Part shown: positions 1 to 12,427 of the stretch, piece after piece
Numbering within the stretch: position 1 is the first letter of the stretch
Layout of the letters: every line of letters starts with the position of its first letter
Origin: Syncephalis fuscata
Lineage: Eukaryota > Zoopagomycota > Zoopagomycetes > Zoopagales > Piptocephalidaceae
Length of the DNA stretch: 64,000 nt
Reading direction: 5' to 3'
Assembly: GCA_025786725.1 (NCBI GenBank)
Contig: JAHLTZ010000018.1
Coordinates: 62,001 to 126,000, forward strand
Notes under the pieces: generated by a model
Databases searched by the model: none
Told to the model about the DNA's origin: nothing
What the model saw: the letters and a program-made list of their open reading frames with translations, nothing else
Made by a program: the position numbers and the translations under genes

Positions 1-1077
1 AAATGTTAATTATCTATATAAATTAGTAATTGGTATTAATTATTGTAAATTCCGCTATGATAGAAATAAAATATAAAATGAATCAAAAGGTGTACTATTT
101 AAATTGAATACAGATCTATACTGCAGTTTAATTATTTTATTAAAATTTGCAGGCAAATTTATGTCTTCATAGTTTATAAAACCTGAATCTATTAATCGTT
201 TATTTCTACATATAGTTCAATATATTAATAGTGTATATGATATTACTTCAATGACTATTATTATATTTTAGTTATAAATTCCAATTTAGTCTTATAGTAT
301 TGCTTGATATCCAACTGTTTTCAAGCTACAGGTTACATATTAACTCAATCTCGACGATAAAATACCAACTACCTTTTAAGGACTTTTTATTTATGTGGAA
401 TCTTTAGTAAAATAACTAAATTATAGAAAAATTTCAATGTGTTTTGTAAATGGCATAACAATTATGATTATCATCTAAATATAACACGTAGGTTAGCAAT
501 ATTAACCAATTAAAATTGATGCATACTTTGTTGCACAGAAACATTTGTTGCTTTATGACGTATGTCCCCAGTTTGTATAACAACACGCATTAATGGCTCA
601 TGACCATAGTTCTCGGTAATTACAATACCGAATGGTCTTTATAAAATAAAATTGCTATTAGACATACCTGAATGAATAAATAATCACTGAATGGATCTAA
701 ATAATTGAATAAAAATATGTTACAACACTACTACCCGTGTAATTACCGGTAATTTATGTAACTAGATACCGAGTCATAATTAATAATAGATGAGACTATA
801 GAAACTGAAAAAAAGCTAATGATCCGTGGTAATATAAACATTATACCTTCTAGAATGTTTGTCAAATGACTTAAGGCATGAATTACGGATTTAAAACCGG
901 TTTGCAAATACTCAACACGTGGGCAAGTTTTTCCATGCCGATGACACTCAAGGCTGCATGGTATATAAGCTGCGCATTAGCTATTGTTCATATTGTCTAT
1001 TCCTGCATAATTTAAATTTGTTTTTTTTTACATTTTCTGTCTTATTTACTGCAAAGTAAAACATTATCACTGTCAAC
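1..1077. other. Upstream region of P450 gene 1, diverged copy of a repeated flank
   Basis: No gene is seen here. From about 290 onward the DNA matches, with many changes, the sequence upstream of P450 gene 2 (about 3640-5039). Shared landmarks are the 'TTTTCAAGCTACAGGTT' block near 318, a 'GTTTGTATAA' block near 571 and a block around 840-960. The last 230 bp are almost identical to the other P450 promoters, while the distal part is clearly diverged. Confidence 0.6.
962..968 (+). promoter_or_regulatory. TATA box of P450 gene 1
   Basis: TATATAA lies about 110 bp before the start codon. It sits in a block (about 820-990) kept in all three near-identical P450 units, with the equivalent motif near 4931 for gene 2 and near 38276-38282 on the minus strand for the inverted copy. 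The block also holds a conserved CACGTG or near-CACGTG E-box-like site about 45 bp upstream. This is a sequence match only. Confidence 0.5.
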
Positions 1078-3226
1078 ATGGCCATCTTATCAACACTTAT
1101 CGGCTCGCTCAAAGATAGTCTGCTTGATTGGCAATTTATTGGAGTTACTATTGGTGCCTGTATTGCTGGACAGGTAATTAATTCATTATAATAAGGAAAG
1201 ACAACTTACACATTTGCTGGTATTTAGATTATATACGATGAATTTTTTTCACCAGGATCAAAAATACCTGGACCACGGCCACGATTTTTGGGCAAACTTA
1301 TTACAATGTATTATACCGTGAACGGCGAAATGATGAATCACCATAATGAGTTGAGCAAAAAATATGGTAGTGTCTCTTGGCTTTGTAAGTAATATTAATT
1401 AATATAAAGCATTAATTAATCGTCGTTTTACAGTACCAAAGTTTGTTTCTCTTGCCGATCCAGATGCTGTTAGAGTGATATCCACTTCAACCAAAATAAC
1501 AAAAGGCAATCTATACCAATCGTTCCAGTTTCATCGTGATAACATTTTCTCTACACAGTAAGTATATACATACAGCTCATTCAGTGTATTGACGGCTATT
1601 GTGGCATTATAGAGATGTTGCTTTTCATCGGAAGCTGGTTAGTTCATGTGCTATGGCAAACAAGGTTTTAGCTAACAAATAAAACAGAAACGTACTATTG
1701 GTCCAGTATTTTCACTTGCTTCTGTATCCGACATGGAGCCACTAGTTTATGAGGCTGGTCTTAAACATCTCGTAAGAAGAATTAATGAATATGCTGAATC
1801 AGGAAAAACATTCGATGTTATGGAGCTGCTCCACTATACAACATTGGTAATTGATAGCTGATCAGTATAGTACCCCGTCATACTAATCTTAATTTTATTA
1901 GGATGTTATTGGCGCAGTAAGCTTTGGTGGATCTTTTGAAACATTAATTGTTAAGCCGGGAGAGAAACCTCATCCAATTATTCATTGGATTTCCGATATA
2001 ACTCTTTTGGGTATTATGGTAAGTATTTATAATATCAATTTGTCAATTATTAATCAATGTTAAAGAAACAAGTATTTGGCCGATTTTGTAATCGATGGAC
2101 TTTTCCAAAACACTTTAAGTCTGAGAGGCAGATAGCTGAGGTATAATATATATATGTGTAATAACATACTGGTAACTCAACTAATATCGTTAACTTGATC
2201 TAGTTTACTCGTGAAGTAATTCTTAAACGTATGGCAAAGCAGCTGGAGGCTGAAAACGAAGATATTCCAGAGGGCACTGGCAAAGATGTACTGATGCGCC
2301 TTATTGAATCAGAAGATCCCGAGACCGGTGATAAACTTGACATTGAGCAGCTTATTGCCGAGTCCATTATTCAACTGTAAGTAGTGCAACTCGATAGAAA
2401 TGACACGATTGACCAACAGCCTAATTGCGATGACTAGTATTGGCGGCAGTGATACCACAGCACTAACAACTACTTGGTAAGCCATATTCATTAGTATTAT
2501 TTATTTTACTAACATCGCACTGCTATTAGGGCACTACATTTACTACATGATCATCCAAAAGTATTACATAAGCTCCTTGAAGAAGTTAAGGATATATGTC
2601 TCGATCGCACACACAATATTCAACATGATGAAATCAAAAACTTGCCTTATCTTAATGCTACGCTTTATGAAGTTATGCGTATGCGCCCAGTAGCTCCTGG
2701 TAGCGTGAAAATTTCACCACCTGGCGGTATTGACTTATGTGGCGTACATATACCCGAGGGAGTAAGTGTTAAGTTGTTTAACTTTTAAAACCGCAGCTAA
2801 TCAAATAATTTTATTTTACTTTATAGTATGATATCGGTATTTCTATTTGCTTTATACAATTTTCAACAAAGGTCTACGGTGAAGATGCAGACAAATTCCG
2901 ACCAGAACGTTGGATAGAAGCTGATTCTGAACAATTGAAATTAATGCGACAGTCGTTTATGACATTCTCCATAGGATCTCGCTCTTGTATTGGACAAAAG
3001 TAAGTGGTTACATACATAGCATCATATTGTTGTCTTTGCTAGTAAGCTTACACATATATTTAGTCTCGCGTGGATGGAACTCCGACTTTTATTGGCAACA
3101 TTGGTGCGTCAATTTGAGTTTGTAGTCCCGGCTGGCGAAGAAGTCGATATGCGACCAGCCTTTCGTTTTACCTCACAGCCACGTGGTGGTTGTTACAAGC
3201 TTCGCGCAACATTGCGCTCAGATTAG
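1078..3226 (+). CDS. Cytochrome P450 monooxygenase, tandem copy 1
   Basis: Heme-thiolate monooxygenase, probably ER-anchored through an N-terminal hydrophobic segment. Twelve exons: 1078-1173, 1228-1384, 1434-1557, 1613-1637, 1688-1846, 1902-2018, 2066-2140, 2204-2376, 2438-2476, 2530-2761, 2827-2999, 3064-3226. They sum to 1533 nt (510 aa), a normal P450 length. Visible motifs: PGPRPRF proline-rich hinge, I-helix GGSDTT, K-helix ExxR (EVMRMRP), and heme-binding FSIGSRSCIG near residue 454. Exon lengths match copy 2 and the inverted copy exactly. The substrate cannot be told from sequence; the general type resembles fungal detoxification or secondary-metabolism P450s. All frames stay open across the joins, so the gene looks functional. 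Confidence 0.9.
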
Positions 3227-5039
3227 ACATTCGTTTATCAATAAGTAACGGAAGTTACTGTAATACGCTATTTAGCCACTGCATGTATTACGATATTGTT
3301 ATACATACATATATTATATGAATTAAGTAAATAGCTTTTTTATTTTTGCAAATATCGGCAATTGTAACAGTTGTTTGTAATGAACATAAATTACATGATA
3401 TTTTTATTTATAGTTTATTCCATGTTATTCGGTAATTTCATACTTAAACAACAGCACGCATTACTATTTGTTAATTTGTTGATAACTCTATAGTTGCATT
3501 CATTACAAAATTGAATCAGTCAATAGTTTGTTTTCTGCATAGGTAATAATATACTAATAATATAAATAATACTACTCTAGTATCTATTATTAGATTTCAA
3601 TTATATATTATGCTTTCGGTTATATAATGTTGAATGATATTCAGCTGTTTTCAAGCTACAGGTTGCTTATAACAATTTAAACCCAATAACAGAATATTAG
3701 CTATTGTTGACATACTTGTGTTGAATACTGTAACCGTCGCTTATCTGCTTAAATGATTACATACATACTTGTTTATTTAACAATAAATGTTAATAAACAT
3801 TGCCTACCTTAGACGTAATGATTAATTGCAATACTGTAAAACGATAACAATTTTAAGCAATTAACAACTACGCTAGTTTAATGCCTGTAACTAGTTAGTA
3901 TTTGCAATAAAACTAAAAAAATAAAGTAATCGACAATGTTTACTGAAATAACAAATGACAATGTTTTTTTATAATAAAATGAGCTATAATAAGAGACAGC
4001 GGTAAAAGAAGAACCAGAACTTATTGTCTGTTCTTTCCATTTAATGATAAATGTGAATACTATTTTATCTTAAATAAATTAGCACCTATGCAATACATTA
4101 GACAGTAGAATAAAAGTAATAATTCAATTGTAAAAGTGTTGAGTCAATTATAAAATAATAATCGACTATAATGATCACTGCTACGCATCTTGAACAGGAC
4201 ATTACGCCGTATGCTTGCTAATAAATACATATATTAGTTGTAAATAAATCACGTGATCGTATACTAATTAATTACTATTGCCATAAATGGTAATAAGCAT
4301 AGAAAATTACATGACTAAACTATTAGTATGCATCCATAACAATACTTAGTAAAATAACAGGCTTGTAGAAAAATTAATAAAATGTTTTAAATGACATAAT
4401 AACTATGACTATTATTAAAAATATAACGTATAGATTAGCAATATTAGTCAATTAGAAAAAGGTGCATATGTTTTACGGGAATGGTTTGCCGTTTTATGAC
4501 GCATATTTCCGGTTTGTATAATAATACACCTTAGCAGTTCATGGCCACGGCTTTCGGTAATAACGGTACCGAATGTTTTATATAAAACAAAATTACTATT
4601 AAATATAACTGAATAATAAAGTTATTATTAAATTGAACTGATTAATTAATTAATTATTAAATAAATAGAAATAAATGAATAAAATAAACTGTAGTACCAT
4701 TGTATTTACAATTACCGATAGCATATACAGCTAAATACTAAATTGCAATTAATATTAAACAGGTTTATAGAGACTGCAAAAGGCCGATGATCCGTGGTAA
4801 TATGAACATTATACCTTCTAGAATGTTTGTCAAATGACTTAAGGCATGGATTACGGATTTAAAACCGGTTTGCAAACACTAGGCACGTGGACAAGTTTTT
4901 CCATGCCGATGACACTCAAGGCTGCATGGTATATAAGCTGCGCATTAGCTATTGTTCATATTGTCTATTCATACGCAACTTAACATTTTTTACATTTTCT
5001 GTCTTATTTACTGCAAAGTAAAACACTACCACTGCCAAC
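3227..5039. repeat. Spacer of the tandem P450 unit
   Basis: No coding gene is seen. The spacer joins the 3' flank of P450 copy 1 to the promoter of copy 2. Its 3' part (3227 to about 3470) recurs after copy 2 up to about 7435, where similarity stops abruptly. The segment from about 3857 to 4340 recurs twice, inverted, around the minus-strand P450 copy (about 34900-35395 and 38878-39368). The last 230 bp are the shared promoter block. Confidence 0.75.
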
Positions 5040-7186
5040 ATGGCCATCTTATCAACACTTATCGGCTCGCTCAAAGATAGTCTGCTTGATTGGCAATTTA
5101 TTGGAGTTACTATTGGTGCCTGTATTGCTGGACAGGTAATTAATTCATTATAATAGGAAAGACAACTTACACATTTGCTGGTATTTAGATTATATACGAT
5201 GAATTTTTTTCACCAGGATCAAAAATACCTGGACCACGGCCACGATTTTTGAGCAGATTTGCTACAATATATTATTCAATTTCAGGCGCTATGATGAATT
5301 ACCAATACGATTTATATAAAAAATATGGCAATGTTGTCCTTGTTCGTAAGTAGCATTTATCAATCTTGTACATTAATTAACAGTTACTTTATAGGCCCGA
5401 ATATTGTTGCTCTTGCCGATCCAGATGCTGTTAGAATGATATCCACTTCGACTAAACTAGTAAAAGCAGATGTATATCACTCTTTCCAGTTTCATCGTGA
5501 TAACATTTTCTCTACACAGTAAGTATATACATACAGCTCATTCAGTGTATTGACGGCTATTGTGGCATTATAGAGATGTTGCTTTTCATCGGAAGCTGGT
5601 TAGTTCATGTGCTATGGCAAACAAGGTTTTAGCTAACAAATAAAACAGAAACGTACTATTGGTCCAGTATTTTCACTTGCTTCTGTATCCGACATGGAGC
5701 CACTAGTTTATGAGGCTGGTCTTAAACATCTCGTAAGAAGAATTAATGAATATGCTGAATCAGGAAAAACATTCGATGTTATGGAGCTGCTCCACTATAC
5801 AACATTGGTAATTGATAGCTGATCAGTATAGTACCCCGTCATACTAATCTTAATTTTATTAGGATGTTATTGGCGCAGTAAGCTTTGGTGGATCTTTTGA
5901 AACATTAATTGTTAAGCCGGGAGAGAAACCTCATCCAATTATTCATTGGATTTCCGATATAACTCTTTTGGGTATTATGGTAAGTATTTATAATATCAAT
6001 TTGTCAATTATTAATCAATGTTAAAGAAACAAGTATTTGGCCGATTTTGTAATCGATGGACTTTTCCAAAACACTTTAAGTCTGAGAGGCAGATAGCTGA
6101 GGTATAATATATATGTGTAATAACATACTGGTAACTCAACTAATATCGTTAACTTGATCTAGTTTACTCGTGAAGTAATTCTTAAACGTATGGCAAAGCA
6201 GCTGGAGGCTGAAAACGAAGATATTCCAGAGGGCACTGGCAAAGATGTACTGATGCGCCTTATTGAATCAGAAGATCCCGAGACCGGTGATAAACTTGAC
6301 ATTGAGCAGCTTATTGCCGAGTCCATTATTCAACTGTAAGTAGTGCAACTCGATAGAAATGACACGATTGACCAACAGCCTAATTGCGATGACTAGTATT
6401 GGCGGCAGTGATACCACAGCACTAACAACTACTTGGTAAGCCATATTCATTAGTATTATTTATTTTACTAACATCGCACTGCTATTAGGGCACTACATTT
6501 ACTACATGATCATCCAAAAGTATTACATAAGCTCCTTGAAGAAGTTAAGGATATATGTCCCGATCGCACACACAATATCCAGCATCATGAAATCAAAAAC
6601 TTGCCTTATCTTAATGCTACGCTTTATGAAGTTATGCGTATACGTCCAGTAGCTGGTGGAAGCATGAGAAATTCGCCGCCCGGCGGTATTGATTTATGTG
6701 GCGTACATGTACCCGAAGGAGTAAGTGTTAGATTATTTAGTTTTTAAATTTACAACTAATCAAATAATTTTATTTTAATTATATAGCATTCGATTGGTGT
6801 TTCTCTTTACTCCATGCATTTTTCAACAAAGGTCTACGGTGAAGATGCAGACAAATTCCGACCAGAACGTTGGATAGAAGCTGATTCTGAACAATTGAAA
6901 TTAATGCGACAGTCGTTTATGACGTTCTCCATGGGATCTCGCTCTTGTATTGGACAAAAGTAAGTGGTTACATACATAGCATCATATTGTTGTCTTTGCT
7001 AGTAAGCTTACACATATATTTAGTCTCGCGTGGATGGAACTTCGACTTTTATTGGCAACATTGGTGCGTCAATTTGAGTTTGTAGTCCCGGCTGGCGAAG
7101 AAGTCGATATGCGACCAGCCTTTCGTTTTACCTCACAGCCACGTGGTGGTTGTTACAAGCTTCGCGCAACATTGCGCTTAGATTAG
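5040..7186 (+). CDS. Cytochrome P450 monooxygenase, tandem copy 2
   Basis: Near-identical neighbour of the gene at 1078-3226, with the same twelve exon lengths and 510 aa. Exons: 5040-5135, 5189-5345, 5395-5518, 5574-5598, 5649-5807, 5863-5979, 6027-6101, 6163-6335, 6397-6435, 6489-6720, 6787-6959, 7024-7186. I-helix GGSDTT, ExxR (EVMRIRP) and heme loop FSMGSRSCIG are present. The middle of the gene, introns included, is virtually identical to copy 1. Differences cluster in exon 2 to early exon 3 (residues about 50-90, including the F-loop side of the N-terminal domain) and around the end of exon 10 to the start of exon 11. These lie in places that often shape P450 substrate access, so the copies may differ in specificity. 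That last point is inference. Confidence 0.9.
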
Positions 7187-8330
7187 ACATTCGTTTATTA
7201 ATAAGTAACGGAAGTTACTGTAATACGCTATTTAGCCACTGCATGTATTACGATATTGTTATACATACATATATTATATGAATTAAGTAAATAGCTTTTT
7301 TATTTTTGCAAATATCGGCAATTGTAACAGTTGTTTGTAATGAACATAAATTACATGATATTTTTATTTATAGTTTATTCCATGTTATTCGATAATTTCA
7401 TACTTAAGCGACAGCACGCATTACTATTTGCTAATTTGTACCAATCACTGTAAAAGTAATAAATGGCCGCAAAGGTACCTTTTGCCAATGACACGGTCAT
7501 CCGATAAAACGAAAATGTAGCTACAGAATGAGTTATGGCCCAAGCTAAAAGGGCAGGATCGAAACGTGCCACTGGTCGATTGTCTTTGGAACAAGGCCAA
7601 AGATTCAAAATTCGAAACGTGTAACGCCTACCTACTACGTATAAAACACCATATAAAAATGGTCCATTCGCTAATGTAGTGTTTCTACATTTGTATATGG
7701 CCTTATCTATTGTTTTAAAGCATGTGGAACTTAAAACGATTTGTGTGAACTTGCAATTAACGATGTTTATTAAAATAATAATTTGTTATTCTATCCACCA
7801 TTGATTAGAAAAAATAATTAAACTGCTAAATTACAAAGTGTCTATATTTAAAAACTTGGGTTCCATTGATAAAGATGTACTGTTGATTCATCACGTCATT
7901 TGAAACAGCCCGTACAATCCAACGGAATAACATTATAATTAGGCCCCTGGGGTAGGATAGGATGTAGGTGAACCTGTTTGCTTGTTTGGTGTTCCCCTCG
8001 AGCACGACTGTCTTTCCAGCGAGTTTCCATAGCGATATATCAGTCTGTTCGATGTGTGGGTGTGGGTGTATTGCTAATGAAGGTGCTCATTTTCACAACG
8101 GTAATTAAACGAGGAGCACGTTTATAAAAGGAGCTGGATATTCTAGTTTGGCCATGGCAAACATTAAAGCAACATCTTACTTTGGTCTACGATTCTACAC
8201 CACACTTTGTCCACCTTTTGTTCGCACTTTATTTGCACTACACATAACGCACTTTATTCACGGTTAAAACAGCCTTACATAAACCATCCATTAGTACTAG
8301 TACTACTACTACGATCATTATTAATACGCT
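7187..8330. other. Intergenic region before P450 gene 3
   Basis: Positions 7187 to about 7435 repeat the 3' flank of P450 copy 1. The homology ends at about 7436, the edge of the duplicated unit. The remainder (about 7436-8330) has no recognisable gene and serves as the upstream region of the next P450. A TATA-like 'TATAAAAG' occurs near 8123. Confidence 0.5.
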
Positions 8331-10341
8331 ATGGCCATACTATCAACAATGCTCGGCTCACTGGCTGATGTTGTGCTCGATTGGCAGTTTGTCGGTGTTT
8401 CCATCGGTGCCATGATAGTCGGCAGAGTAAGTATGGATAAAACTCCGTTTACTTCAAACTAACGACACTATCGTATTATAGATTATCTACGACGAGTTCT
8501 TCTCTCCTATCGCTAATGTGCCCGGTGTTCGGCCACATTTCATTGGAAAGTTCCTTCCTGTTTACCATATGATTCGTGGCAACTATAACAACTATAGTGC
8601 TGCCTTGTCGGAACGCTACGGCAAGATTTATCGCCTGGGTAAGTCAATTATTGTTATTATAGTATGTCACTGCATTATTAATACTTTTCATCAGGCAAGA
8701 ACAAAGTGGGCATTACAGATTTGGACTCAATCAAGTTGCTCTACAGCTCTACTCGCTTCAACAAGTCAGAACTATATCGCAACTTTGAATTTCATCGCGA
8801 TAATATCTTTTCGACACGGTAAGTAAATTAAAACAAAATCTAATAAAATCCGATTAATGATTATTGATGTCAATTATTATCATTCTAATCTTATTAGCGA
8901 TGTTGCTTTCCATCGTAAATTGGTAAGCTACCTATTTTTGTTAATATTAATGCAAGACTAACAAATCTGTAACATTTTTAATAGAAACGTATGATTGCCC
9001 CGGTCTTTTCGGCCCTTTCTGTTTCAGAAATGGAACCACTTATTCACCGAGCTGGTGTTGAGCCTCTTGTTCAACGCCTCAGTGCCCATGCTGATGCTGG
9101 AGATACATTCGATATTATGATGATTCTTCATTATACTACTTTGGATGTCATTGGCGAAGTGGCATTTGGCGGCTCTTTTAACACAGTAGTTGTTAAACCA
9201 GGGGAAAAGCCACATCCAATCCTCCATTGGATTGATGACATCAGTTACCTTGGACTGTTGGTAAGTTACACTTAATAATTGATTATAATAATTAACGTTT
9301 ATTATTTATTTTAATAGCAAGAAGGTCTTGGTATCTTCTGTAATCCTTACTTCTTCCCAAGACACCACGAGTCGCGCGACCTTCTAGTTGAGGTATGTAG
9401 CAATAATAAGCAACATTCTCTTAAATATTTATATTAACTGTGCTTAATCTATTTAGTTTACTCGTTCAGTCATTCAAAAGCGTATGCTCGAGAACGAAGA
9501 GGCTCGTAATAATCCAGAAAAGGCTAGTGAGCGTGTTGACGATGTGCTGCAACGTATGATCGATTCAGTAGATCCAGAGACGGGCGAGAAGCTCGACGTT
9601 GACCAAATGATCGCTGAATCCATTATCCAGCTTATTGCTGGTACCGATACAACGGCTCTTACCGTTACTTGGGCCCTCCATTTACTTCATGATAATCCAG
9701 AAGTTTGCCGCATGTTACAGCAAGAACTATCGGAAACATTCCCCGATCCAAGTCAGCATTTTACCCATAACGATCTTAAGAATCTACCTTATTTGAATGC
9801 CACGATTTGGGAAACGTTGCGTCTGCGTCCCGTGGGTGGTGCCAGTCAGCGCACAATGCCAGAGGGTGGTGCCGTTATTTGCGGCCACTACTTCCCACAA
9901 GGCTATATTGTCCATCCAGCTACTCCAGCTGTCCATAAACTACCTGAAGTATTTGGTGAAGATGCTCATACTTTCCGTCCAGGTCGTTGGTTAGACTCGG
10001 ATCCAGAGCAATTGAAGCTGATGCGTCAATTCATTCTTACCTTTTCACTAGGTGCTCGTTCATGCATTGGACAAACGTAAGTGCAATACATTTATTTATA
10101 TACTACTCGTACCCGTTACTAATCCATTCATCCATCCATCTAATTACATATATATATATGTATTTATATGCTTTTTAATAGTCTGGCCTGGATGGAACTA
10201 CGCCTTATTCTGTCAACCATTGTACGCCGGTTCTCATTCACGGTGCCTGCCGGTGCAGAAACAGATATGACACCACTCTTTTTGTTTACAGTGAAGCCAC
10301 GTGGCAATTGCTACAATGTCCAACTTCAACACAATGCCTGA
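8331..10341 (+). CDS. Cytochrome P450 monooxygenase, diverged paralogue
   Basis: Same family and same 510-aa length as the tandem pair, but clearly diverged. Eight exons: 8331-8426, 8482-8638, 8695-8818, 8898-8922, 8985-9260, 9318-9392, 9457-10076, 10182-10341. Exon 5 equals fused exons 5+6 of the pair, and exon 7 equals fused exons 8-11, so four introns differ. Motifs: N-terminal anchor (MAILSTMLGSLADVV), I-helix AGTDTTA at about 312-318, ExxR ETLR at about 370-373, and heme loop FSLGARSCIG with cysteine near 454. Codon use is richer in G/C at third positions than in the pair. It ends 161 bp from the stop of the convergent RPN7 gene. Confidence 0.92.
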
Positions 10342-10502
10342 TGATTACTTATTTCTTTTAACATTATGAATAATATACTATTTGTTTTACTTTTTATGTA
10401 CGCATACATTTGCACATACATTTAATCAATATCATTAGTATAGTAATCATTTAGCAAAAATATTTAATATTTGTGCATTGATGCATATCACTTTGTAATC
10501 AT
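10342..10502. other. Short convergent intergenic region
   Basis: A 161-bp AT-rich gap lies between the stop codons of the diverged P450 (+) and RPN7 (-). It presumably holds both 3' ends. No other feature is seen. Confidence 0.6.
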
Positions 10503-11968
10503 TTAAACGTTAATCACACGGCTAAGTTTTTGAATACGGTTCAACAGTATATCGCCCTGTTTAATACAGGTTTGATACTGGGCATTCTTGGCATCTGGTC
10601 GATTGGTCTCAACAATACCGTTTACCTTATCGATAACACAGTGGAGACGGCCCAATGAGATGAAACGAGACAGTTCTCTATAATAATTCATGAATGCGTC
10701 AATTTACTGTAAATAAATGCTAGCCCACCTATATTGTAGGTGCCATTTAATTCTTACCGATCGATAAACTCTTCACTAACACCAAATGACGTAGCCATTG
10801 AACTAAGTGTAAGACTACGATAGCTTTCAAGTAGCTGTGCATAGGCATGAATACGCATTTCACGTACGTAATAGGTACGATGTGGATACAGGAATACTGA
10901 CGTCTTTATGTAACTCTGTTCTACCGCAGCTACTCATAAACCATTGTTATTAAATGTCTTAAATGGCGTTCTTCATCCAACTGCTTACCTAATGATTGGA
11001 AGAATTTTGCATACTCGCAGGCATGAAGTGATGTCATATAATCCTCAAGATTGGGCAGATCATTAATGACCTCTAATATTTCAGGTGCATCAATCACCTA
11101 ACAAATACAAATCAATTAAATTTTTAATATCAAATTATAATAATATTACAATTGCTTACTTTCTTTTTGATCTCCAAACGCTCAAGACTAATCGTGGCCG
11201 TCAATACAGCATATTTGACAAAATCACAATAGGACATCAACTCTGTACTAGTAAATGTTGAGATGGTATCAAGGAATAGGGTGGCTGCTCCTTTAAAGTC
11301 TCGAATGGACATAAGATAGGTGCCTTCATAAGCCTTAAGACGATTGCGTCGATCCCAATCGCCGCCCTCTTCAATAAGTAACTTGGCCTGTTCAATATAC
11401 CGACTAGTAACCTCTGGATCTTGATGAAAAATGCCAATACGAATTTGCGCAAAAAGAATATCCAGTCGATGGCCCAATGGTGCCGTTTTATCAAATGCCA
11501 CTCGATATGCATTGATGGCTTTATCCTAATATGCAGCTAATTAGTTAATATATCAATATGTAGCAAGAAACCTTACCTTTTCGCCTATTTGAGCCAAATA
11601 CTGGGCTTTAGCGATTAATGCATCACTAATATCTGTTTCACCAAGATTTTGCTCTGCATCTTCCAATTTAACATCCAATGCCTTTAATTCTTCAATATTA
11701 GCCGCTTCCATCTGAGATAGCAGTGCGTCATCAACTGTCCAGCCTAGTTCCTCGGACAACAAACGGTAGAAAGGCGCCATATCTATTGTATGTTTAGAGT
11801 AAGTATCCAGCTAAATATCTGCTTTACAAACCACTTACTTTGCTCTTTCAAAGCTTCTTGTAATTTACTAAGCGATTCATCGCGCAACTCTGTTGGGCCA
11901 CTGCCTAGAATAAATCGATGGTGAAGCAATTCAAGGTTTGGAATGCGTGGAATCTCAGTTTCTGACAT
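10503..11968 (-). CDS. RPN7: 26S proteasome lid subunit Rpn7 (PSMD6-like)
   Basis: Non-ATPase subunit of the proteasome regulatory particle lid, a PCI-domain scaffold protein of cytosol and nucleus. Six exons read on minus: 11968-11839, 11782-11577, 11525-11160, 11097-10989, 10932-10758, 10677-10503. They total 1161 nt, 386 aa, against about 389 aa in human PSMD6. The N-terminal region of helical repeats (for example [15 protein letters not shown]) is followed by the PCI/winged-helix part with [20 protein letters not shown] and the C-terminal [14 protein letters not shown]-type block (here [14 protein letters not shown]), ending [14 protein letters not shown]. Start chosen at the first in-frame ATG matching the family N-terminus. 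It lies head to head with RPN6. Confidence 0.95.
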
Positions 11969-12427
11969 ATTGTCCGCAGGCTATGCTAGTTGCGCTAATA
12001 GAACAGAATAGAGTAGAATAGAACAGTAGAGGAGAGTAGTAATGGTAGGATTACTCTCGGTATTTGGCTATATTCAATAGATGGTAACTGTCTTGACAGT
12101 CTACTATTATCAACAACCAAGATCGAGACGGCAGAATAGAGAAAGAGTAGAGAGAGAAAGCGTATAGTTGGTGCAAGTAGTTGGAACAACAACAACAACG
12201 GATGATAAATAATTCAACGTAGACGTGTGTTCAGTGGTGTGTGTGTGTTGTGGATATCACAGTTATAACAGATTTATACGTAAACAATACAGATGACGTT
12301 TGTCCTTTTCCTTCTCTATTACTGTTAACACGCCGATCTTCATTTCACTACTACTACTGTAGCCACTATTATTGTTATTGTTGTATCTTGAACCTATCCG
12401 AGTAGTGTTGAATACGTGATAGTAACC
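11969..12427. promoter_or_regulatory. Shared bidirectional promoter region of RPN7 and RPN6
   Basis: The 459 bp between the two divergent ATGs must hold both promoters. It contains purine-rich runs (for example around 12150-12170) and short GT, CAA and CTA repeats. I see no exact copy of the yeast Rpn4 PACE element (GGTGGCAAA), so the control site in this organism is unknown. Confidence 0.6.

Noticed and set aside
2309-6450. Identical 60-codon minus-strand frames within P450 copies 1 and 2 (and mirrored at 36757-36939)
   Set aside because: They lie antisense to P450 exons 8-9 and their intron. Their conservation is just that of the P450 genes.
7375-7608. Minus-strand 77-codon frame after P450 copy 2
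   Set aside because: It spans the edge of the duplicated P450 flank and unique DNA, has no recognisable domain, and its start lies in a repeat. I see no support for a gene.
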